Of a DNA stretch of 6,939 nt, positions 3,689 to 6,939 are shown piece by piece. Positions within the stretch are counted from its first letter, which is position 1. Every line of letters begins with the position of its first letter. A model generated the notes under the pieces. That model saw only the letters and a program-made list of their open reading frames with translations. It was not told the origin of the DNA and searched no databases. A program made the position numbers and the translations under genes. Origin of the DNA: JAUXFK01 sp034189035 (GTDB taxonomy: Bacteria; Desulfobacterota; UBA8473); the NCBI GenBank assembly GCA_034189035.1, contig JAXHVA010000171.1, forward strand, positions 1 through 6,939, written 5' to 3'.

Positions 3689-4006
3689 ATGGACTTAATA
3701 AAACATCTTGAAAGACAGATAAAATTTTCTCGCAAAGCATTCGGTCCAGGGGAGAGGTCCCTTGGGATATGTGATCATATTAGCAAGGAGCTAGAGGAGA
3801 TAAAGAAAAATCCTACCGATCTGATGGAATGGATTGACGTTGTCATTCTCGGTTTTGATGGGGCTTGGAGGGCTGGTTACACTGAAGAGGAAATTGCCAA
3901 TGCACTAGTCACCAAGCAGGGCATAAATGAAAGTAGATCTTGGCCTAACTGGAGAGACGCCGAGCCAGGCAAGGCTATTGAGCACATCAAGGAAGAAAAA
4001 GCTTGA
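3689..4006 (+). CDS. MazG-like dATP/dGTP diphosphohydrolase
   Basis: This 105-residue enzyme resembles the family known as dATP/dGTP diphosphohydrolases (formerly DUF550, all-alpha NTP pyrophosphatase superfamily). These hydrolyse a purine dNTP to dNMP and pyrophosphate using Mg ions. The metal-binding signature of MazG-type proteins is visible: E34-x2-E37 (SKELEEIKK) and, after ten residues, E47-x2-D50 (LMEWIDVVILGFDGAWR). The ends also fit: FGPGERSLGICDHISKE at 18-34 and RSWPNWRDAEPGKAIEHIK at 83-101. ATG 3689 is chosen because of AGAGGAGGAG (3677-3686); the frame is open upstream to 3593 but that segment overlaps the previous gene. Relatives occur in phages, some with adenine-replaced genomes, but no purZ-like gene is seen here. 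The TGA stop lies inside the -35 box of the next promoter. Confidence 0.88.
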   Translation: MDLIKHLERQIKFSRKAFGPGERSLGICDHISKELEEIKKNPTDLMEWIDVVILGFDGAWRAGYTEEEIANALVTKQGINESRSWPNWRDAEPGKAIEHIKEEKA

Positions 4007-4031
4007 CAATGTAATGCGGATGGTGTATAAG
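4003..4031 (+). promoter_or_regulatory. Strong sigma70-type promoter overlapping the MazG-like stop codon
   Basis: TTGACA (4003-4008) and TATAAG (4026-4031) are separated by exactly 17 bases, a near-consensus housekeeping promoter. The predicted first base is near 4037-4038. The TGA stop of the preceding gene is 4004-4006, so promoter and coding end share bases. An intrinsic terminator about 150 bases downstream suggests that its main product is a short RNA. Confidence 0.8.
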
Positions 4032-4037
4032 TGAGCC

Positions 4038-4187
4038 ATGCACTTTTTAAGACTAAAAAATAATATAATTAATAAGTTTAATAATGAGCTTTGCCTTGGG
4101 ATTGGGGGAAACCCCAGCGGTCTGGTCTACCGTAGTGCAGGTCTCAAGTTTAAGGGGTTCATGCCTTTTGGTGTGGACCCCTTTTTT
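4038..4187 (+). ncRNA. Candidate structured small RNA (about 150 nt)
   Basis: The stretch between a strong promoter and a strong terminator has no convincing gene. Its first 50 bases are A/T-rich and then a compact fold appears. CTTGGGA (4095-4101) closes on TCTCAAG (4142-4148) with one wobble. Inside are GGGG..CCCC (4104-4107 with 4112-4115) and CGGT..ACCG (4118-4121 with 4129-4132). The closed element is followed five bases later by the terminator. This matches the layout of the RNA at 6668-6810, and both contain AGCGGT. It is either a free phage sRNA or a cis leader. It matches no RNA family I know. Confidence 0.5.
4154..4187 (+). terminator. Intrinsic terminator
   Basis: GGGGTTCATGCC (4154-4165) pairs over all 12 bases with GGTGTGGACCCC (4170-4181), three pairs being G-T wobbles, around a TTTT loop. 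Six T residues follow (4182-4187). It is the clearest terminator in the window. Confidence 0.9.
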
Positions 4188-4189
4188 AT

Positions 4190-4792
4190 GTCCCGGGCTT
4201 TGATCGACCGGAGAGAGAGCACAAGGCTTGCTTACATCTCACAAACATGGATATGTGCATGTGGATTGATTTGACCTTAGTTACCACGATAAACAAGAAA
4301 CAGGTCAGTGAGTGCCTTGAGTGTTTAAGCTTAAGGGCTGTTTCGGTACAGAAGACAAAACAATTAGTCTAAGTATTACCGGGGGCAGGGGTTAAGGTTC
4401 CTCTGAACAAAAACTACCATGCAAAAGGGCATAACATATCAAGTCTGTAGTGATAAAACGGCAGCATGGCCATTTGGTTTAGCTAGGGCACATATGGTCA
4501 AAAAGACAGGTATGTCATGGGATAAAGAAAGGGGGTGTTCACAATGAAGCACTATTGACGATTTTAGTGGGTAGTATCTTATATTCATATGCGTCCGTCA
4601 GTGGATGACAGCCTGCGCTTGGTCGAAATCGAATTGCCAAGAACCTCTCGCCAGGACTCTTTACGGCGATTTAGGTGGCGAGGGCCAGACGGGAAGCCGA
4701 ATCAAAGCTACCGTGAACCAGGAGGAAGATGAGAAACGGGGCGCATTAGCACAAATTTAGGGGAAACAAGCTAAACAATAAGGGGGGTCCGA
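4190..4792 (+). other. 600-base stretch without a convincing gene; hairpin-rich
   Basis: Stop codons break all frames, and no frame has both a good start signal and a recognisable product. Two short frames exist, 4419-4547 (42 codons, begins MQKGITYQVC) and 4589-4732 (47 codons, begins MRPSVDDSLR), both without a clear ribosome binding site. Several stems are visible: TGACCT (4273-4278) with AGGTCA; GGCTGT..ACAG around TTCGGT near 4337-4351; CTTGG with CCAAG near 4618-4643; and CTCGCCA with TGGCGAG enclosing a GC-rich segment (about 4647-4682). Large structured phage RNAs of several hundred bases are known, and this could be one, but I cannot match it to a family. Decayed genes are the alternative. 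Confidence 0.45.
4589..4732 (+). CDS. Doubtful 47-residue ORF
   Basis: ATG 4589 opens a frame reading MRPSVDDSLRLVEIELPRTS, then an arginine-rich stretch and an end GPDGKPNQSYREPGGR. It has no good ribosome binding site and lies across a strong hairpin (CTCGCCA with TGGCGAG). The G+C content is higher than in its neighbours, so the frame may be open by composition or by the symmetry of an RNA structure. It is listed because nothing else occupies the stretch; its reality is uncertain. Confidence 0.2.
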   Translation: MRPSVDDSLRLVEIELPRTSRQDSLRRFRWRGPDGKPNQSYREPGGR

Positions 4793-5035
4793 GTGAAAAA
4801 GCATTTAGTAAGGAATCTTAAAGATGCATTTGCCTACATAGCGGATTGCAATCTTGCAACAGTAAGCCATATGGCATGCCTTAAAAGTAAAAGCAAGCGT
4901 GAATTTAAAAGACAGATAGGCATTGCTCAAACAATGTGTGATTGGATGAAGCGGTTTGATGTTGATCCCACAGGGACGAGGGCAGAGGAAATTGAAGATT
5001 CTGTGCATGAATGGGCAAAGCAGTACGAGGAATAG
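4793..5035 (+). CDS. Small helical phage protein, unknown
   Basis: This 80-residue protein uses GTG 4793, preceded by AGGGGGGT (4781-4788), a strong binding site. It opens the operon that runs to 6624. The sequence is basic and helical in its first two thirds (NLKDAFAYIADCNLATVSHM, then KSKSKREFKRQIGIAQTMCD). It then turns acidic (GTRAEEIEDSVHEWAKQYEE). The layout suggests a small alpha-helical bundle; there is no signal peptide, membrane segment or metal motif. No family is recognised. A stop and about 26 bases separate it from the next gene, so both probably lie on one mRNA. Confidence 0.7.
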   Translation: MKKHLVRNLKDAFAYIADCNLATVSHMACLKSKSKREFKRQIGIAQTMCDWMKRFDVDPTGTRAEEIEDSVHEWAKQYEE

Positions 5036-5061
5036 TATAAATATGATGAGAGGCGTAAGGG

Positions 5062-5415
5062 ATGAAAAGACCGAATCAAAGATATTGGGTTGAGCGTTAT
5101 GACGGCCGAAGTATAATTATGTCTCGCAACTACCGTGATGTGGCCTCATGCCATTCACAAAAAATGGCAAATAGGATTTGCAAACTTTTAAATTCAGCAA
5201 CGGTGAAAAATGAAAATGTCTCGATAAAAAAGGAAGCCTTGTACGCTGCTATATACGAACAAGTTATGGAGTTGAGAATTGAGATAGCCGGGTTGAAAAG
5301 GGACGGGAAGCCTATTTGTCATGATGGACTTGATTCTTTATTGTATGATTTGGTCGATACAATCTGGGACAGACAAAAAGGTGTTTTGAACATAAATCCA
5401 TGGGGTAGAAAATGA
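5062..5415 (+). CDS. Phage protein with an N-terminal 'NRICKLLN' domain, unknown
   Basis: This 117-residue protein starts at ATG 5062. Its first 45 residues (RYWVERYDGRSIIMS up to QKMANRICKLLN) follow a pattern I recall from small phage proteins: an aromatic/charged beta-hairpin and then a short helix ending in AxRICxLLN. The second half is a long helix pair (KKEALYAAIYEQVMELRIEI, then LDSLLYDLVDTIWDRQK) and ends in VLNINPWGRK. The stop overlaps the ATG of the next frame (ATGA at 5412-5415). That next frame repeats both the RICKLLN segment and the tail, so a tandem duplication has occurred here. The function is unknown. Confidence 0.7.
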   Translation: MKRPNQRYWVERYDGRSIIMSRNYRDVASCHSQKMANRICKLLNSATVKNENVSIKKEALYAAIYEQVMELRIEIAGLKRDGKPICHDGLDSLLYDLVDTIWDRQKGVLNINPWGRK

Positions 5416-5553
5416 AAATTAATCGTAGTTTTTGGACTGGTATTTTTTATAGAAGCTTTTGGTTCATTTATACTTTATTTGATGCGGAAAGGATTTGTAA
5501 GGTTTTAAATAGGGATGTTTTGAATCGAAACCAATGGGGAAGAAAATGAAAAT
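5383..5553 (+). repeat. Imperfect direct repeat at the ends of two adjacent genes
   Basis: The units 5383-5419 and 5517-5553 are identical at 31 of 37 bases. Both run from GTTTTGAA through ATGGGG to AGAAAATGAAAAT. Each holds the last ten codons of one gene and the overlapping start of the next (ATGAAAAT). A second pair, 5174-5193 and 5491-5510, matches at 17 of 20. Together they record a tandem duplication followed by loss of the middle of one copy. Confidence 0.75.
5412..5549 (+). CDS. Short paralogue of the preceding gene with a deleted middle
   Basis: The 45-residue frame (MKINRSFWTGIFYRSFWFIY, then TLFDAERICKVLNRDV and LNRNQWGRK) overlaps its neighbours through ATGA on both sides. DAERICKVLN matches ANRICKLLN of the preceding protein, and VLNRNQWGRK matches its end VLNINPWGRK. 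Nothing corresponds to the roughly 55 residues between them. At DNA level 5491-5510 matches 5174-5193 (17 of 20) and 5517-5553 matches 5383-5419 (31 of 37). It is therefore a shortened tandem copy. The coupled starts suggest it is still translated. An aromatic N-terminus replaces the usual charged hairpin, so it may be decaying. Confidence 0.55.
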   Translation: MKINRSFWTGIFYRSFWFIYTLFDAERICKVLNRDVLNRNQWGRK

Positions 5554-5713
5554 AGAGCGTGATAAATTTCAACGTATTGTAATAACGAGTGAAGATGGGG
5601 AATCTATTTCATCTCAATCAGTTGAGGCAAATTTGTTGTACGTGATCATCGGGAAACTTGAAGATATTTGGAATGGTATTGTTGATGTTGAGGATGCAGT
5701 ACTCAAAACTTAA
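5546..5713 (+). CDS. Small acidic phage protein, unknown
   Basis: This 55-residue protein starts at ATG 5546, overlapping the previous stop (ATGA). It reads MKIERDKFQRIVITSEDGES, then ISSQSVEANLLYVIIGKLED and IWNGIVDVEDAVLKT. The N-terminal half has the same charged hairpin look as the RICxLLN proteins upstream. The LLYVIIGKLEDIW segment recalls LLYDLVDTIW of the gene at 5062, so it may be a third, diverged copy of the same module. That relation is weak. The hydrophobic run LLYVIIG is too short to span a membrane. It ends directly before the resolvase start, with no gap between stop and ATG. Confidence 0.58.
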   Translation: MKIERDKFQRIVITSEDGESISSQSVEANLLYVIIGKLEDIWNGIVDVEDAVLKT

Positions 5714-6169
5714 ATGGTCAAGATGGCAAATCAACGAAAATACCATATAGGAATAGACCCGGGGCAGACTGGAGCAATTGGCTTTGTGAGTAGAGCGCAC
5801 TATTTTGTGTATGATTATTTAGAACTTAACCAAGCTATTTATTATTTACAATTTGTGAGGAGTATGGTTAAATCTGTGATCATTGAAAAGCAATGGTCCC
5901 CACCAAAAAATAGGGCCGACAAGCTGATCGAAAATTATGGAATTTGGCAGGGAGTACTGAAAGCGACCAGGTTGGACTACAAAAAAGTAGCTGCGAGAAC
6001 GTGGCAGTCTGCAATGTTAAAGAATGTACCAGGATCATCGACTAAAGATAAGTCATTGAAGTTGGCAAAAGAGTTGTTTCCTGATCTGAGACATAAATTG
6101 ATACGCAAAAAAGATGACGGTAGGGCAGATGCATTGCTTATGGCCGAGTATGGTAGGAGGTTATTTTGA
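5714..6169 (+). CDS. RuvC-fold Holliday junction resolvase, phage type
   Basis: This 151-residue protein is a RuvC-like endonuclease of the RNase H fold, which cuts four-way junctions arising in phage recombination or replication and can act before packaging. The expected acidic residues are present: D15 in HIGIDPGQTGAIGFV (first strand), E58 in SVIIEKQW, and D135 with D139 in the C-terminal helix KKDDGRADALLMAEYGRRLF. LIENYGIWQGVLKA (71-84) and RTWQSAML (95-102) also fit the family. The length is close to that of stand-alone phage resolvases. ATG 5714 immediately follows the previous stop and is used through coupling; ATG 5723 is an alternative. There is no obvious binding site for either. 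The stop overlaps a possible TTG start of the next frame. Confidence 0.9.
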   Translation: MVKMANQRKYHIGIDPGQTGAIGFVSRAHYFVYDYLELNQAIYYLQFVRSMVKSVIIEKQWSPPKNRADKLIENYGIWQGVLKATRLDYKKVAARTWQSAMLKNVPGSSTKDKSLKLAKELFPDLRHKLIRKKDDGRADALLMAEYGRRLF

Positions 6170-6240
6170 GTGATTTGGCAAGAAAAATAGCAAGATTGTT
6201 CGTGAAGGATGTGGCAAAAAACACAAAACGCAGACGTTGA
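6166..6240 (+). CDS. Possible 24-residue basic peptide with TTG start
   Basis: TAGGAGG (6153-6159) inside the end of the resolvase gene lies six bases before TTG 6166, which opens a frame encoding SDLARKIARLFVKDVAKNTK then RRR (after the initiator residue). The TTGA overlap with the resolvase stop is the same packing as elsewhere in this operon. The product would be a basic amphipathic helix. The strong binding site needs a start nearby, and GTG at 6170 gives only six codons, so TTG is the better choice. No family is known. Confidence 0.4.
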   Translation: MSDLARKIARLFVKDVAKNTKRRR

Positions 6241-6268
6241 GAGGACTGTTAACGTCCGGGAGGCGGAA

Positions 6269-6451
6269 ATGGATTGTCCGAAGTGCGAAAAGCCAATGAA
6301 GTGGACACAGGACACATACGAATTTGCGAGGCCAAGGCAGAGGGTGTATGGAACTAGGCCTGGGTACGATGATTTCGGGGAAAACGGGTTTCGTGTCATC
6401 AAATATCGTTGCGAAATTTGCGGATATACAGATGAGGAGGTGGAGGAGTGA
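6269..6451 (+). CDS. Zinc-ribbon miniprotein
   Basis: This 60-residue protein has a four-cysteine zinc ribbon: C3-x2-C6 (MDCPKCEKPM) and C48-x2-C51 (YRCEICGYTD), with about 40 residues between. The middle is basic and aromatic (KWTQDTYEFARPRQRVYGTR). ATG 6269 is preferred because GGGAGG (6258-6263) precedes it. The frame is open from 6209, but that earlier start overlaps the preceding peptide and lacks a binding site. The acidic tail (TDEEVEE) is produced by the purine-rich GAGGAGGTGGAGG that serves the next gene. Such phage ribbons usually bind nucleic acid or partner proteins; the target is unknown. Confidence 0.78.
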   Translation: MDCPKCEKPMKWTQDTYEFARPRQRVYGTRPGYDDFGENGFRVIKYRCEICGYTDEEVEE

Positions 6452-6624
6452 CCTGCATATTATGTCAAAACGCTGAACCTGGGCACAGTCAACCGGCTGT
6501 GGATGAGTTTTTATGCTCAAAGTGTGTCGTGAGTCTCGGCACAGTAGATATGACTAGTTTGATCGATGGTCTTGTATCAAATGATAGACAAATTGTTGCT
6601 GATTTTCTCAAGAGATTGGCGTAA
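6448..6624 (+). CDS. Second zinc-knuckle miniprotein
   Basis: This 58-residue protein begins at GTG 6448, overlapping the previous stop (GTGA) with GAGGAGGTGGAG (6435-6446) just upstream. C3-x2-C6 (MTCILCQNAE) and C23-x2-C26 (EFLCSKCVVS) form a compact zinc site. The C-terminal half is a hydrophobic helix pair (SLIDGLVSNDRQIVADFLKR). The first half looks like the common phage module in which a protein reads CxxC, a short loop and CxxC before a helix. It closes the operon: a strong promoter starts nine bases after its stop. Function is unknown. Confidence 0.75.
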   Translation: MTCILCQNAEPGHSQPAVDEFLCSKCVVSLGTVDMTSLIDGLVSNDRQIVADFLKRLA

Positions 6625-6632
6625 GTTTTCGC

Positions 6633-6661
6633 TTGACATTTAGGATTTAATTGATTATATA
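6633..6661 (+). promoter_or_regulatory. Strong sigma70-type promoter
   Basis: TTGACA (6633-6638) is followed after 17 bases by TATATA (6656-6661); an overlapping TATAAG begins at 6660. The upstream word GCTTGACATTTA is identical to that at 217-228. The expected first base is near 6668. It lies nine bases after a stop codon and drives a short structured leader. Confidence 0.82.
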
Positions 6662-6667
6662 TAAGAC

Positions 6668-6803
6668 ATGCTGTTATCTGAGGCAAAAGTAAAAAGTGTT
6701 TTATGTGAGATTATCCTTTTCGTGAGGAAGGATAGCCGTCCTCAGCGGTATAGCGATCTCACTCCCATAAGCCCTCTGTAACATAACAGTCGCAGGGGGC
6801 TTT
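6668..6803 (+). ncRNA. Candidate cis-regulatory RNA: three-way junction with kissing loops
   Basis: GTGAGAT (6705-6711) pairs perfectly with ATCTCAC (6756-6762). Directly inside are two hairpins: TATCCTT/AAGGATA (6712-6718 with 6728-6734, nine-base loop) and GCCG/CGGT (6735-6738 with 6746-6749, seven-base loop). The loops hold TGAGG (6723-6727) and CCTCA (6740-6744), which are fully complementary, so a loop-loop contact is likely. A terminator follows six bases later and a ribosome binding site plus ATG after that. This is the architecture of a riboswitch-like attenuator; the junction sequences do not match the purine riboswitch, which has a similar shape. A 37-codon frame starting at 6668 also spans the region and ends in the terminator loop. 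Confidence 0.55.
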
Positions 6804-6810
6804 TTATTTT
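6769..6810 (+). terminator. Intrinsic terminator
   Basis: AAGCCCTCTG (6769-6778) pairs with CAGGGGGCTT (6793-6802) over ten bases with one T-G wobble and a 14-base loop. It is followed by TTTTTATTTT (6801-6810). Its stem wording (GCCCTC with GGGGGC) resembles that of the terminator at 284-338. Confidence 0.88.
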
Positions 6811-6820
6811 AGGAGTGGAT

Positions 6821-6922
6821 ATGTCTAATTTAACTAAATGTTCTCTGCTCTCAAGCAGATCCTTATCAATCTTTAAATTTTCTATTTACACAGGCTTTGA
6901 GGGCGGCTATAAACAACAGTAA
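6821..6922 (+). CDS. Possible 33-residue peptide after the terminator
   Basis: AGGAG (6811-6815) directly after the terminator T run is five bases from ATG 6821. The frame encodes MSNLTKCSLLSSRSLSIFKF, then SIYTGFEGGYKQQ, and stops at TAA 6920-6922. Its place behind a regulated-looking leader parallels the gene at 365, which also follows a terminator closely. The serine-rich composition is not typical of the other genes here and no family is seen. It may be a real small protein, or a remnant whose context lies beyond the window. Confidence 0.4.
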   Translation: MSNLTKCSLLSSRSLSIFKFSIYTGFEGGYKQQ

Positions 6923-6939
6923 CGTTGCCTGGTTTTAAA

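Noticed and set aside
3689..4006. A purine-replacement (Z-genome) system around the MazG-like enzyme
   Set aside because: No purZ-like or dedicated polymerase gene is in the window; the enzyme family also occurs in ordinary phages.
4038..4274. 78-codon frame beginning at the promoter's predicted first base
   Set aside because: It would be leaderless, has no binding site, runs through the structured RNA and straight through a strong terminator, and its sequence resembles no family I know.
4419..4547. 42-codon frame beginning MQKGITYQVC
   Set aside because: No ribosome binding site and no recognisable sequence; kept only as a remark under the 4190-4792 stretch.
6705..6762. Identification as a purine riboswitch
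   Set aside because: The three-way shape and loop contact are similar, but the conserved joining sequences of that family are absent.
6735..6768. tRNA-like wording (CCTCAGCGGTATAGC, ACTCCCATAAG)
   Set aside because: D-stem pairing fails and no T-arm or acceptor partner follows; the bases belong to the three-way junction instead.
6668..6781. 37-codon frame (MLLSEAKVKSVLCEIILFVR and on) starting near the promoter's first base
   Set aside because: No ribosome binding site, and its bases form perfect stems with complementary loops; the structured RNA is the better reading. A leader peptide ending in the terminator loop remains possible, so it is mentioned under the RNA.
6776..6782. CTGTAAC complementary to the GTTACAG at the array's right edge
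   Set aside because: No attC stem or R' box surrounds it and it lies in a terminator loop 3.4 kb away; taken as chance.

Overview
The window reads as a piece of a phage or prophage genome, probably from a Gram-negative host. Every credible gene is short and on the + strand. Genes are packed with ATGA or TAATG overlaps behind purine-rich ribosome binding sites. Recognisable products are phage-type: a RuvC-fold Holliday junction resolvase (5714-6169), a MazG-like dATP/dGTP diphosphohydrolase (3689-4006), an MT-A70 adenine methyltransferase (2709-3299), a small winged-helix protein (11-229), several zinc-knuckle miniproteins and many conserved phage hypotheticals. No structural, lysis, integrase or integron-integrase gene is present, so host and lifestyle cannot be fixed.

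Layout. 1-889: a wHTH gene, a leader with a possible 15-codon peptide and a terminator, then two small phage genes. 948-3302: the most striking segment, an array of five integron gene cassettes in one orientation, each ending in an attC site (1163-1220, 1812-1879, 2136-2185, 2646-2705, 3250-3308). All five hairpins carry the one-base surplus in the 5' (L'') arm that is typical of attC. The first bases of most cassettes complement the R'' box of that cassette's own attC, as expected if cassettes circulated. The array has no integrase beside it (CALIN-like). On the left it abuts a degenerate half attC (916-953). On the right it abuts the headless tail of a CPKC zinc protein (3303-3371). Cassette cargo is seven genes: MT-A70 methyltransferase, a zinc-ribbon-like protein, a phage-family protein and four unknowns.

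3364-4006: a cysteine-containing unknown and the MazG-like enzyme. 4003-4187: a strong sigma70-type promoter overlapping the stop codon of the MazG-like gene, a structured RNA of about 150 nt and a terminator. 4190-4792: about 600 bases without a convincing gene, rich in hairpins. 4793-6624: an operon of small phage genes including a decayed tandem duplicate (5412-5549), the RuvC-like resolvase and two zinc-knuckle genes. 6633-6810: a second strong promoter, a three-way-junction RNA with a possible kissing-loop contact, and a terminator, followed by a small ORF. That is the layout of a cis-regulatory RNA.

Together the window looks like an early or accessory region of a phage: nucleotide-pool, DNA-modification and recombination functions, punctuated by promoter-RNA-terminator modules, with an integron cassette array embedded in it. 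Functional names come from motif reading only; no database search was run.
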